Positions 17,887 through 32,800 of a stretch of 64,000 nucleotides of DNA are shown here, one piece after another. This DNA is from Paralithodes platypus. Its lineage: Eukaryota > Arthropoda > Malacostraca > Decapoda > Lithodidae. The position numbers and the translations under genes were made by a program. The DNA is taken from the NCBI GenBank assembly GCA_032716605.1, contig CM064502.1, positions 36,697,895 through 36,761,894 of the forward strand, in the 5' to 3' direction. The notes beneath the pieces are model-generated. The model searched no databases. It was not told the origin of the DNA and was given only the letters and a program-made list of their open reading frames with translations. Positions within the stretch are counted from its first letter, which is position 1, and each line of letters opens with the position of its first letter.

Positions 17887-20800
17887 GTGAGTATGGAGCT
17901 TTTTTAACTCAAATATTACTCTCAAATGTTCAATCCTTAAGGGGAGATGTGCCGTTTATTTGGTTTATTGATACATATATTCCTTTATTTCTTAGTTTCC
18001 TCGCTAGACCTCTATCAAGCTTAAAAATAACACCCACTTCAAGATAAATTTGTAAATTTTTCGGTAGAAAAATTTCCTGGCCGAAGGCCGGTCCCTCTTA
18101 AAACTACAGGCTCGCTATCGCTGGCCAGGAAAAACAAAAAGACACCTAAATGGCACGAAAGGTCTTAAAATTGACAACGAAATGGGGCAAAAGGTGTTAA
18201 AATCGCCAAACTAATGGGTCGAACGTCTTAAAATCTAAAAACCCATGGGATTAAACACGAGGGAGAAGGGAGCCAGAAAAACTAGCATATCTCCCCTTAA
18301 CCACTTCAATACGTTGGTGTCATTTTAGGTAAACATTCAGAATAACAGCATAAAAGTACACAAAGCAAAGATAGAACTGGGGTTGACTCGGAACATTCCT
18401 TGAGGTTGGCCCTGTCACTCTCTCAACTCTGGGGGAGGCACTCGTCACAGGCAGTTTTGCCTTTTGTCTCCCTCATCCACACAGAAAAAGAATGAAAGAA
18501 AGAATTAAACTACAAGAAAAAGATAAAAAGAAGTAATTAAACTACAAGAGTGAGGGAATTGCAACAATGTATACCAAGAATAGGTTGGGATTGTTTAAAA
18601 CAGGCTGATGGTGATAACAGGGTTTTAGCTTTCTTAATGGGGGTCATCGACTTGTTTTATATTTCTCTCCTTTTCTCTCTTTCTCTGGCTTGTATTCATT
18701 CGTCCACATTCAGCTAATTATTTTAAGACGTTTATACCCATCCAGATGTTGATTTCCTCCTGGCGAGCGATAGCGAGCCAACATTGTATGGAGAAATATG
18801 GCTACGCCGGAGACATTTTTCTATCGAAAAATGTACAAATTTAGCTTGCTGTAAAAATATATATACATATACTGTATATGCTGGCTAGCTACCGCTCGCC
18901 AGGAAAATATTGACCACTGGGTAGGAGTAAACGTCTTGAAACAGTAGGCTGTATGGGGCCGAATGGATACAAACCAAAGAGAGAAGGAGAGAAAGAGAAA
19001 AAAAGCGAGGTGGGCTGGCTTAAGTCAGACTGTTAACTGCATATGGGATTCTGGTAGACAACGGGGATCAAACCCAAAGGACCATCCTAGTAAACTGGCA
19101 GGTAAATATCAAACAAATCAACTCAAGTTAACACAGCCCACCTCGCTTTGTTTTTACTTTCTCTCCCTCTCTCTTTGGCTTGTATCCATTCGGTCCCATT
19201 CAGGCTACTGTTTTAAGATGTTTACCCCTATCCAGGTGTCAATATTTTCCTGGTGAGCGGTAGCGAGCCTCCATATATATATTTTTTTGCTTTGACAACA
19301 AGCTAAATTTGTACATTTTTCGATAGAAAAATGCCTCCGGCGGAGTCGGATTTTCCCATACAATGCTGGCTCGCTATCACTCGCCAGGAAGAAATCGACA
19401 CCTGGATGGGGATAAACGTCCTAAAACAGTTGGCTGAATGGGGCCGAATGGATACAAGCCAGGGAAAGAGAGAAAAGGAGAGAATGATAAAAAAAGCCGG
19501 TGACCCCCCGGTGGTCGTGGAAGCTGATTGATGTTAAGAAAGGCAATTTAATTCATATATCACAGACTCTACATTCCGTCTAAGTTTTCGTCAATAAATT
19601 TCATGTCTGACCAGCCGTAGTTATATTATGTCCGCGTAGTTAGTATTTTGTTTAAACAATCGATACAAACATTATTAACCCCTCTTTGGCGGGGCCCGAC
19701 TTAAGGCGGTCTAAAGAACCAAGGACTATGTGCCGGGGCCCGCCTTAACCCTTGTCTGGCGGGGGTGGATTTAAGACGAGCTAGAGAAGAAAGGACTATG
19801 TGGCGGGGCCCGACTTGAGTCCGTGTGCAATTTTTGAGCAATAATGGCTCCGAGAGAGAGACGAGCGATGGGAGGAGCGTAGGTCGGCTTATAACCGCTC
19901 GGCACGGGTCCCGCGCGCCTACTGATGTATACTCCACACACATCCACCCTCCCTCCCTCCCTACACAGGGAATTATGTAAGGATATTACCGTATTTTAGG
20001 GTTTTTGCACTCGTCATGCACGATCGTTGCAAGAGAACGCACGGTCGTAGGAGGATGGTTCTGGTGTCATTGGAAAGCTCAATTAACACCCTTTCAGGGA
20101 TACATAATTGTATTACGCTCTGGCTCTTGTTTATGCATGAAAAAGAGCACGGAAGCAAGGTCGTTTAGGGTAAACAAAAAAACGCTTGGCGGGTAGCAGA
20201 AGTTACTGACGGGCCCGCTCGCAAGGCGCTAAGTCGTATGCAATTTTGAGCACATAATTGGCTCTGAGAGAGAGACGAGTGGTGGGAGGAGCGTAGGTTG
20301 ACTCTGACCATTCAGCACGGCTCCCGCAATGTGACTGCCCTCCACTCCACACACATCCAGACCCATTGCCTCGCTAGACAGGGAATTATGTCAGGAAATT
20401 ACCGTATTTTAGGGATTTTTCCTTCGTGTTGTACGATCGTTGCAATAGAACCCGTGGTCGTAGAAGGATGGTTCTGGTGTCATTGGAAAGCTCAATTATC
20501 GCCCTTTCAGGGATACATAATTGTATTACGTTCTGGCTCTTGTTTATGCATGAAAAAGAGCACGGAAGTTAGCTCGTTTAGGGTAAAACTACCCGCTTGG
20601 CAGGTAGTAGAAGTTACCGACCTACCCGCTCGTGGAGTGTTAAGGGTACCCAGACGGTTTTGTGCGGCATAATTAACTGGTTCGGCTCAATTGTTTAAGG
20701 AGGGGGTTTAGTTTGTTCTCTAAACCTCTATTAACCCAGTGAGACCCAGCGTCGCACGTGATGCGTTGGCAGTGTTTGATCACCAACTCCCAGCGACGCA

Positions 20801-23800
20801 TCACGTGCGTCCGACATATAAAAATCACTTACGTGGCTCGTAAGGTAGGAAATGGCGGGAGAATAGGAGGGGGAGGTACCGTAGTGTGTGTGGGAGCCGG
20901 GCCGGTAGGTGTGAGCGGGCCAAGACAGCCGCGCGGCTGGTGGTGGTGGGCTTAGTGGGGATACTTTACACCCTTAGTTCACCGCCACTTTGAACCTTCA
21001 TTACTCTGGTCGTATGGGAGCTAGAGGCTTGAGATTTATGTGAGACACTCCTTAGCATGTATGCCGTGCAATGCCATACTCAGTTTTCACCCTAGTGCTC
21101 CCTGGCGGGTGGTCATGCGGGGGAGACGAACTTTCGACCCCCCCCCCCCCTGCCCCCCAAATGACCGAAGTGATATTTTTTTTTTTTCATTTCTCACCAT
21201 TCTCTTCCATTTTGGCTCAACAAATTTTTTTGAGGCTCCCTCCCCCCAAAATATCCGAGGTGACTTTTTTTATTTTTTATTTTTTCATTTCTCATCCTTG
21301 TCTTCCATTTTAGCAAAACAAAAAAAAGAAGTTAAAATGGCTTGGGACTGGGGTGAACAAAATATTATAACTAGCCGGGGCTCAACGGGTTAAGCTTAAG
21401 CCAAAATTAAACCCAAGACCCCCCTTCGATATATATTTGTACATTTTTCGGTAGAAAAATGTCCCCGCCGAAGGCTAATTCCTATTAAAATACAGGCTCG
21501 CTATCGCTCGCCAGGACAAAAATTACACCTTAATGGCACGAAAGGTCTTAATATTGGCAAAGAAATGAGGCAAAAGGTCTGAAAAATGCCAAACTAATGG
21601 GGCGAATGTCTTATAATCTAAAAAAAATAATAGGGATAAACATGAGGGAGAAGGAGGTCCCGAAAGAACAAGTGCCTCCCCTTAATATTTTGCATGTTGT
21701 TGTTGTTTCAGGTTTGGGCCCAGGTAGAGCGTCGTGTGTCCTTTATGTCACCTGAGATGTGGGCCCTCCTTCCCTCACGGGCTGAAAGGTTGGTTATTAA
21801 GGGGGGTCAACGTTTTTTTTTTATCTTTCTCTCTTTTTCTCTCTTTCCCATTCAGCCAACTGTTTTAAGACACCCCATCCAGGTGTCGATTTCTTCCTGG
21901 TGAGCGATAGCGAGCCAGCATTGTATGGAGAATTGCGGCTTCGCCGGAGAATTTTTTCTATTGAAAAATGTACAAATTTAGCTTGCTGTCAAAACAAAAA
22001 TATATATATGCTGGCTCGCTACCGCTCGCCAGGAACATATTGACACCTGGATGGGGGTAAACGTCTTAAAACAGTAGGCTGAATGGGGCCGAATGGATAC
22101 AAGCCAAAGAGAGAGGGAGAGAAAGAGAAAAGAAAGCGAGGTGGGCTCCCTTTATGAACTTGGGAAGGAATTATCAGAGATATTGTAATATTTGCAAAGA
22201 CCTTTAATGTTTAATGATAATCTGAAGTGAAGTGATTCATAGTGATATTTATTCAGAAAAATAAAACTTGTGTGATTAACCTCTTGATGATATAAGAAGA
22301 CGCGTTTCTATCTTATATTCTGGCTATTATTAGAAGATTCATACTGTTTAACCCTTTGAGTACCAGCGACGTGTGTTATATGGTATTCTATCTATATGAA
22401 GACGATATTATGCAGCTTAGGAATGATCTGTGGTATTTTAAAGGATTGGGTGAGATAGTTTGAAGCCCTATTATTTCGAGAGGTCCTTCCTAAGCTGAAT
22501 AATATCGTCTAATAGTGGCCAGAATATGACAAAAAGGACGTCCCTGGTACTGAACGGGTTAAGAAGGATATCTATGAATCGAAGGGGTCAACATCTCAAT
22601 TTGGCTATTAGTAGAAGATGATAAAGATATCGTGGTGTCTAAGGAGTCAAAACCAATTCAATTAACCTCTTGCGAGTTTCGTTCTATAAGGAAGTTGGAG
22701 TTGTAGACATTGATATTTAGCAGAATTACCAGCTATATTACGGTTGTAGTTCATTTATAAATACATACAATCAAATTCAACATACTCTTTAGCCATCAGA
22801 AGCCTACATTATTATTGTATATCTGTTATTTATCGATGTCTACAGCTCCAACTTCCTTATAGCCTAAAACTCGCAAGTGGTCAATTATGATAGACTCCTA
22901 CAAATCGTTAAATGATAGCCAGAATATGCTACTGCAACACGTCATAATCTTAAAGGGGTTAAGGGGGTCACCGTCTTTTTTGTTATCTCTCTCTCCTTTT
23001 CTCTTTGGCTTTTATCCATTCGGCCCCATTCAGCCTACTGTTTTAAGACGTTTACCCCCATCCAGGTGTCAATATTTTCTCGGCGAGCGGTAGCGAGCCA
23101 GCATATACATATTTTTGTTTTGACAGCAAGCTAAATTTGAAAAAAAATGTCTCCGGCAAAGCCAGATTTTCTCCATGCAATACTGGCTCGCTAACGCTCG
23201 CCAGGAAGAAATCGACACCTGGATGGGGATAAACGTCTTAAACCAGTTGGCGGAATGGGGCCGAATGGATACAAGCCAGGGAAAGAGAGAAAATGAGAGA
23301 GAGATAAAAAAACAAAAAAACAATGACCCCCCCCCTTAATTTAATAATCAATTTGGGCAGGTTTGAGTTCAGCCATCCCGTGGACTACACCCCGTTTGTG
23401 TTCGCCCTAGCCAAGCCTGTTGTACGGCCCAGCTGGCTTAACTGTGTCTACCCGCTCACTCCCGAGGTCTGGGGGGCCGTTCTGGTCACTGGTTTGGTCG
23501 TCTGCTGTCTGCTCTTAACGGTGCGGTGCGGGTTTTTTTCACCCAATTTATAATTATTATTTGTTTAAGGGGAGATGGTTCACTTTTTGGGCGATTTTTG
23601 CATGTATTCATTATTTTTCTAGTTTCCTCCCTCGACCTCCATCAAATTAAAAAAAAAATCCATTAGATCCCCCTTCTAGATTAATTTGTAGAATTTTTGG
23701 TAGAAAAATGGCCCGGCCAAAGGCCGGTTCTTCCAACATTACAGGCTCACTATCATTCGCCAGGGAAAAAATTGACACCTAAATAGCACGAAAGGTCTAA

Positions 23801-26800
23801 ATATTGACGAAGAAATGGGGCGAAAGGTCTTAAAATCGACTAACTAATGGAGCAAACATCTTAACATCTGAAAACTAATGGGGCTAAGCATGAGGGAGAA
23901 AGTGTTCCAGTCGGTCTAGAGAACCATGGACTATGTGGCGGGGACCGACTTCAGGCGGTGTGCAATTCTGAGCAATATTTGGCTCTGAGAGAGAGACGAG
24001 CGGTGGGAGGAGCGTAGGTCGGCTCTGACCGTTCGGCACGGCTCCCGCGCCAGCACTGGGCCCAGCTCCACACACACCCACACTCACTGCCTCGCTACAC
24101 AGGGAATTGTAAGGAAATTACCGTATTTTTGGGATTGTTCCTTCGTCTTGCACGATCGTTGCAAGAGAACGCGTGGTCGTAGAAGGATGGGTCTGGTGTC
24201 ATTGGAAAGCTCAATTATCGCTCTTTCAGGGATACATAATTGTATTACGCTCTGACTCTTGTTTATGCATGAAAAAGAGCATGGAAACAAGGTCGTTTAG
24301 GGTAAAACCACCCGCTTGGCGGGTAGTAGAAGTTACTGACGGGCCCGCTCGTAAGGCGTTAACATCAAGGCATCATCGGTGGCTACTATATTAGTGGTGC
24401 TTGTCTGTCAGTAAGTACTACTTCAAGATATTTGTAATATTTCTGCCACCACCGTTATCTTGAAGAGTATTCCATAGATCAAGAGGTATTTAGATAAAGG
24501 GTACTTCACACATGCACGATGACCGCCATGAGGGGCCACAACTCTGAAAATTATAGGTAATTGGCGGATTATGGTTTTGCTAAAAAAAACGGTAAGCGAC
24601 AGTGCCAAGACGGCCTCAAGAGTGTCACAACTGCCGGCTACGACCGACCGTGCAAGACCTGGAAAGATGGTGCCACAATGGCAGACGACGGCGGTAGGAA
24701 TGTGTCACGACGGTGGGACGAGAACATGTCCATATATTTAACCATTGTGTACTGTAATGATTGATTCTATTGACCTTTATTATTGGTTTCAGTTATACTT
24801 CTTGTTCATTATGTTCTCTCTGCCAGACGTGTTTTTAGGTATTATTATGATATTGTATTACTATAGTATCATATTATTACATGAAATAGTTATTATATAA
24901 TAATAATAGACATGATATTATAATGTACATTATATTATGTATAATATATAAATATATACATAGGGAGTGAACTCCCTCCCTCACTCTCACACACTGCCTC
25001 CCGAGCCAAGTGGCATGCAACAATCACATGAGAAGTAAGGGGGGAAGGGAGATGGTTGGGGTGCTTCTCAGTAGTGGAGATAGTAGGGGGGAGTAGGGAG
25101 AGGCTTGAGGGAATACAGGAGGGGCTGGGGATGGAGATTAGTTCATCATAAGGGTGATAGAGTCTCGATTGCACCATATCAAATGTTATTACTTGGCACG
25201 AAACATGCTGACGCCATATGGCTTCACCCGGGGTTTAAGGGTTAAAAGTTTTATATGATCAAATTGTTTGAATATGTTAGCTTCATATTCATAATATTGT
25301 CAATAAACTGATAACATTGATTCTACAGGTTTTGAACATAATATTGAACATATTTTTATCTTAGAATAACATGATGTCCACTTTAAGCAGCACTGAGTGA
25401 CCCATTGTGTGATTTGAGAATGAATAAATCCACATATGTAAAATATAAGCGCCATGCTACCAGGTCACAGGGTCAGATATGTGGGTGAGGCGGCACGGGC
25501 GGCTGAGCTCTGGTGCTGTGGTGTTGGAGGCGTTGGGTTGTCTGGTCGGCCAGGGTCTTTACAGTCGCCGCTCAACCAGACGGTCCAACCACACCCTGAT
25601 GACATCCTGGCTGCTCTTTGGTCTGGTGATGGGTGCCATGTATCGAGGCAGCCTCATCGCCTTCCTCACCAGCCCCTTAATACCACCAAGGCCAGAAACC
25701 CTACAGGAACTTGTTGATTATGTTGATAGGTATGTTATTAATATACTGCATAATTGATTAACCCGTTCGGCTTCAAGGCTTCAACGGAATAATATAACTC
25801 TACATTTGCCATTCATAGCGCAAATGAATGGCACTCCCCCAGCCCTCCTTAGCATCCTCCTTCCACATCTGCCGCACTTCCACACATTTTCTCTCTCGCC
25901 CCCTTCTTCAAAGTCACCCAGTAATAATTACTGAAAGTTTAACTCGACAGTTATGACAGACATGTTTTTAAAAGTGCCACTGGTGCGACGTCTTTAAAGG
26001 GCAATTCGGAAAAAATATATATTTACCATATAAAGCAATAATACTGCTTTATATGTGAATATTTTACTTATATAATGAACATGTGAACATTGAAGGACCA
26101 GAAAATAGGTGTAGAGAGAACATATCCAGCTTGAAACAGTATATTTGTGACTGGAGGGGTCGGGTTGATTGCGGGAGGGGTGGGGTTGATTGATTTATTG
26201 TAAGCCTGAACGTGAGGTTGTATTTCATCTCCTCTGCGGGTTTTTTACATCAGACTTGCATTGCGTATTTATTTTTTTATTTTCTATGTGGATGAGGTAG
26301 ACAAAAGGCACAACTGCCTGTGATGATTGCCTTCCCCACAGTGGAATGAGAGACAGGGCCAAAATAAAAATATGTTCAAGCCAAAATGTCTGGACACACG
26401 GAGTTTGAAGCAATTTAAGTCATAGGATGAGGGAAAGATGGATTCAGGGAGAGAGTTCCAGAGCTCAGCTGTTGAATAGAAGAAAATTTGGAATATCGTT
26501 TCACTCTTGGGTAGGAGAGTTGCACAGAGAAGGGCTGGGATTGTGTTGCAAGACTGCAAAATGGGCGCTACATGCTCTATGTAGAGGAGGTGGTGAACAC
26601 TGAGAAAGCTCTGAGGAACACTGATTATTGTAGTGGTGGTAGAATAGCGAGACAGATGCAACATTGCAGCGAAGAGAGAGAGATTGCAGAGAATCGGTGC
26701 ATGTGAGTTGATTAGACTAATGGCTTTCTTTTCTACTTTGTCTAAAAGTGCTGTGTGAGAGGATCCTCCCTACACATGCGAACAATACTCAATACATGGA

Positions 26801-29800
26801 CACAATGTGGTGCTCCTGTACAGAGCAAGAAGCTGTGCAGGGGTAAAGAATCCCCTGAGGCATTTAAGCACACCCAGCTTCTGGGAAGCCGTTTTAGTAA
26901 GAGTGGTTGTATGGTCCTTCCAAGAGAGAACAAAAGAATAAGAGATGCCGAGAATAACAAGAGAAGATGAAGGGTTGACTTTTGTATTGTTGAAGTATAA
27001 GGGATAAGCAGGATAGATAAATGAAGACATTGGGTTTTGGAAGCATTTAAAGCAACAACATTTTCTCTGCCCCAATTGGATATAATTGTTCTAAGTATAT
27101 GAAGGAGACAAAAGGCAGGTTGCCTGAGACCAAAAGAGTAATAGAGCCAAATTCAAGGAACGTTGCCTGGACACACAAAGTTTAAAGCAGTTTAAGTCAT
27201 AGGATGAAGGAAAGATTGATTGAGGGAGATATTTCCAGAGTTAACTTGTTGAGTATAAGGAAGACTGAGAAAATTTGCCAATTCTTGGGTTGAAGCACTG
27301 GACAGTATAGGAGTGGGACTGTGTTGAAAGGAGGGTGCCTCGCACTCGCCACCAGGGAGGGGGTATTCACTGAGAGAGTACTGAAGAACACTGATTATGA
27401 TAATAGCGATAGAATAGTGAAAGAGATGCAACATTGCGGCATGTAGAAAAAGATTGTAGGGAACTAGTAAGAGGACGTGAGTTGATCAGGCGAAATGCTT
27501 TTGATTTTACTCGTTCGAGAGGTGCGGCATGAGTGGTGCCTCCCTACAAATGCGAACAATACTCAATACAGGGGTGCACTGTGCCCCGATACAGAGCAAG
27601 AAGCTGTGTGGGGTGAAGAACCCATGGAAACGGTTGAGCCCACCTAACTTTTGGGAAGCTTTTTTTAGCAAGAGTGGTAATATGATCTTTCCAAGAAAGC
27701 TCGGATGAAAAAAATTACACTTAGAATATTGATAGAAGATGGAGGGTTGATTTGTGTATTGTGGAAGAATAATTGATAGTCTTGTGGAAGATTGTGATGG
27801 AGAGATAGAAGAAGATATTGGGTCTTAGAGGTGTTGAAAGTAACAAGAATTTCTCTGCCCCAATCAGAAATAATTGATAGATCAGAAGAAAGGCACTCTA
27901 TGGCCTCATCACGTTTGTTTTGGAGTGATTGCACGCTGGGTTGATGTGGAATACTAGTTGGATAGTGTAAGGTAGAATCGTCAGCATATGAGTGGATAGG
28001 ACTAGAGGTACAGTTGAGGAGATTATTAACCCCTACTGTACCATAGGGTACTACCATTAATTAACCCCCCCTGCCCTCCCAGTACTAAGCAATGTGGCCA
28101 AAATGGCTTCAGAGGCAAGACATAACAACCTCCCACCTCAAAAGTTGATAAAACACTGACCCAGACAGACTGTGGAAGCTTGCAGCCAACCTAAGAGGTG
28201 TTGCCAATTCTTTAGAACAGTGTTTACAAGTCATGGTACCAGCCACTGCCTGATACTGGCAGTTACAAACACCGTATATTACTGACGGCTTGCAGCCGTC
28301 GCTGGGACTGGGGGAGTGATTTATCTACTGACGGCTGGCAGCCGTCGCTGGGATTGTATGGGTTACTGAATATTAGAAAGATAATTAGAGACAAGACACA
28401 ACCCTGAGTAACACCGGATTTGATAGGTTAAGGAAGTGAGCGATGGCCATCGACAATACAATTCAAAAGACTTTGCCGGTACAGAAGTGGTTAAAGAATA
28501 TGATTGTAGCAAAGATTATTCTCTGATGGTGTCAATTATCCTTCTGGCCCATAGACTACGTTACCTTCTCCCTCCATACACAGGGTGACCATGGACTCGT
28601 GGGCCGATTTTGAGACCTTTCGCCTCATTTTGTTTGTCAATATTAAAACCTGTCGTGCCCTTTAGGTGTCGATTTTTTCCTGGCGAGCAATAGCGAGCCT
28701 CTAAGTTTAGAAGGAATCGGCCTACGGCCGGGACATTTTTCCACCGAAAAATGTACAAATTTATCTTGAAAGGGGGTCTAGGGGGTGTTTTTCTATGCTT
28801 GATGGAGGTCTAGCGAAGAAACTCAAACTATATTAATAAATTGTTATGTTCTTTCCAGTAACCAACTTTACTCAAAAACTTGATTAATGAAATTAACAAA
28901 CACATGTGGCAGACCAAAAACCAAGCACTACCCCCTTAAGAATACTCTCTGCTGGTGTACTGTATACTGTATAGCCCTCGTGGATTATTGATTATATTGC
29001 CTACGTTACCGTCTCCCTCCACACGTAGGGTGACCATGGACTCGTGGGGCCTCAACCGCAAGAAGAGCTTAATAGCCTCCGACATACCAGCTTACCAGAC
29101 CCTGGGACACATGAGGGAGATAGGAATTGATGTGGTTGACGGATTGACTGAAACTCTCACCAAAAAGTAAGTACATAGTATTGTATAGCGTATGAGGTAT
29201 AACACATTATATTATTAAATATTAGTTGTTCTTCTAATGGTAATTTTTAATGTAAATAATTAATGGTAAATTTCAATGTACATATTAAGTCTTTGAAATA
29301 CGCAAAGTAATTAAAGGCTGCTGTGCTAAGTATAGGTACAAGTAGCATTTTTAACTTCCTCATCAAACGTATTGTATGGTACTCCGGAATTCCTTCCTAT
29401 TGTTGTTAATGGTCTTGGTTTGAATCAATACTCGCTGCGAGGTCACTACGGGGGTCACTACGGTGATGGAGGCTGATGGTGAAGGCTCTGCAGGTTTTGG
29501 ACAGGGTGGCCTTACTGAGGTAGGTGGTCTATTTTGCGGTGTCTTGGAAACAGTCGTAGTTTTGGGGGATGGAACCTTTGGGTGGTGGTGGGGGCTCCTG
29601 GTCTTCGTCAAAATATTGTTCCTTGGGATGACTTTAGGTGAGGTTACAGGAAGTTGGATTTTTTTTTTTTTTTTTATTGTCAGACAGCGTTGGCCACAAT
29701 CCAATTGACCTTGTAAACGTTGCAATCCGTCTAATCCCATGTATCTGTCATATTGACTGCAATCGGAATAAAATACTACAAAAGGATGACGGCAGGAAGC

Positions 29801-32800
29801 TTCTGGTTCTGGGGTGGTAATATGCAGGGGCGTGGTCTCTCCTCGGATGACCAGGGGCGTGTCGCCTGCACTGATGAGATTTGTGGTAGAGGCGTGAAAT
29901 ATTCCCAGCTTGCAGCGATGTTTGTCGTAAAACGTATTAAACAAACAAGATCTCGCAGCTCCGGTGTCTATGAGAAGACGGACTGAGATGCCTTCAAGTT
30001 TTGTTAGATGGTAAATAGGGGCTGGTTTGGTAATCACAGGCTCCCCCACCAAAGCCATGATGGGCGGGGTAGGTTTTAAAAAACCTGAGTTCCAATTACC
30101 GGAATTCTTCTTCTGCTACGAGGACCCGGTTTGGCGAACTCCTTTGTTTAGCTTGGTCCCTAATGAAATACAGGGGAATGCTGAGTTACAGGCCTTGAAG
30201 TCAAAAGGGTTAATGGTGACAATAGAGCTATCCCTGCTTCTTTGTGAGGGCATATTATGTTGGGGACCTCGGTTGGATTGGCTGGTATGTTTGTACACTC
30301 GGCTAGGAGTGTTGTGGGTGGGGTAGATCCGCTGACCCGAATGTGAGCGGCCTTGTGAGTAGGGTTGAGGGCGGCCCTGTGGCACATATTGCGGTCTTGG
30401 TCTATAAATGTTAAAATGCCCTGGTTTTCTGCCTCCTTGTGGATGTGTGGGAAACTGCTTAATGGCTCCCACAGTGGAGGCTTTAGGCCTGGTGGCCAAC
30501 AGTTTGTGGATTGTAATTATATCCCTGGCGTAACCGACGGGATCGTGGATTGTGAAATGCTCCTTAATAAAAGCAGGGAGCACTCTTAACAGCACGCTAA
30601 ACACTTGTTGTTGCTGCTGTTTGGAGGTCTGGAGGGGTTATGCGGATTTCACTTCTTGGGTCAACAGTCCAAGCGTGATGTCCAGGTCTCCCTCGTACAT
30701 TATGTCGTCGATTTTACTTAGGGCGACGACGGAGCCTAATGAAGGTTGCACCGCATTTATGATGATGCTCCGGAATTGATCCCATGTAAGTTCAGGGGTC
30801 ACTTGTCTGGCTACCAGGGACACGGCCTTTCCCAGGTGTGTAAATAAAACCGCGATCTTTTCACGATTGGTTTGGTATGCCAGGCTAAGCACTGGATTCA
30901 CCATAATAATTATCCAAGTATGTACGAATATCATGTGTCTGCCTCATACTTAGGTATGGGTATATGTGAACAATTTGCCATGATGACTTATTTTATACAA
31001 CTCTTTATTTCCTTTTTTTTCTGTGCCAAATGGTTTCTTCTTCCCGAATCAAGAACCACCGTCTGCCGCCAATGTTATACCAGGTTTTTGCTGGAGTTAA
31101 CTGGACTAATTAGGTAGGTTCTTACTTGACTGGAGAAGTTGAATCCACATAAACACATGCACAAAGGTAATAAAGGATAAATATAATACAGAGTACATGC
31201 ATAAGTTATATTATTTAATGTAAATATAGTTACTGTCAGACATGGATAGGCCAATATATACAAGTTAAAAAGCACGAACGAGGATCCACAATTAAGTTTC
31301 AGGGGAATGACACTGTACACTTTCGAGGTTACACTAAGCACTTCCAACGTTAAGGCCGTGGTGGTAGTCCTGTCATGTGTTGATGACAGCAGGATGGAAG
31401 ACGTTGCAGAACTCTTGGGCTTGTGGTCTTGAATGAATATGTTCCATTATACCAGTGTTATATGTAACATATCATCAGACTAACGTGAGAAGAAGTTATA
31501 CCAATGTTGTACTGTCTCGCTCAACTATCCTGACCTATATAAGAGTTTAATTAAGAACCTTACAGTACTCTTGGGTATGGGGTCTTGAATAAATACGAAT
31601 CTGTTCTGCCAGTGCTATACATATCATATCATCGGACTAACGTAAGAGGGTTGTTATGCAACGTCGTTTAACTGTCCTGACCTTTATAAGAGTCTTTCAG
31701 GGACTTTTGGATGGGTATATTTGGGCCTTTTACGCATACGTGCCTTAATGCCAGTGCCTGAGACAAGTACCGTATGGACTCTATGCAGAGTGCCATTATG
31801 CAATTGCTACGGAATCTCCCGAGCCCTACCTTATAAGAAGCCAATTGCCAGTGCGTGCACTTTTTATAAGGAACAGAATGTGATCGGCTTACTACCGCTA
31901 AAGTGCACGTCTGTACAGCCTGCTTTAGCGACAGTAATTCCTAATAATCGAGGTAGAAGAATTAATATTGGGTTGCCACCATGGTGATATAATAACAATT
32001 CCTTTGATGAGCCAAGATCTAAAAAAACTCAATAAACCTTTATATGCCAGTGCTTTAATAGTTTATTGAGTATAGCCCAAATCTTCCAGCTCTTAAAATA
32101 TCTTCCAGTGAAGTATGTTTTAAGAACTTTCCAAGTGTTCTAGATCTTAACTTTGTTTGTCACAGTCTTACCTCTTCTGGCGTTTCTCCCAGTGTCCCTT
32201 CTCCGAGTAATAAGGGAAGTTGTGCTGGGAGGAGGTCCTGGGGCGGCTAGGAGGCAGAAGGGCGTGTGGTGGAGTATGATCTATGTAAGTTTTGACTTGC
32301 CTTGCCTTCCTTGTTGTTCTTCTTTCTCCTATCACCACTTGCGTTGTTTATTGTGATGATTATGTCTTTTCCGGGTGTTGGAGGAAGTGTGGGGGTGACA
32401 GAGGCGACTTGGGCGTATTCTGGTGGTGTGGCGCTTAGTGCTTTTTTCCTCGGGGGTGTGGTGGCACGGATGGTAATGTCGCTTGGTAGTGGTGTGGTGT
32501 TTTCCTCTTCCTTTTTCTTTATTTCAGATATCAACCTAATCATGTACTCTGACCCATCTGCATTATGGAAAGCCTAATATTTTAGCAAGAAGAAAGAACA
32601 ATGAATGGGGTCAAGATCATTAAGGACCGGCCTGTGTGTTATAATGTTACAAAAGTATGGCTATATAACTGAATATATCAAATAAAATCAATCTATTACA
32701 GACAGGCTCATGTTGGCAGTCAGATATTTCTGAAGCTGAAGGCCGTGAAGCACTTCACCAAGATAGATGGAAGTTTACCCATTTACACCGGAAGGCAGAT

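Noticed and set aside
19674..20643. CRISPR-like or satellite array from repeated blocks
   Set aside because: The repeats are two merged copies of a long TTAA-D element, not short regular repeats with spacers.
17937..23905. TTAA elements as newly made introns (introners)
   Set aside because: Element ends are TTAA, not GT/AG, and intron bases remain between element and exon on both sides, so the elements lie within introns and do not form them.
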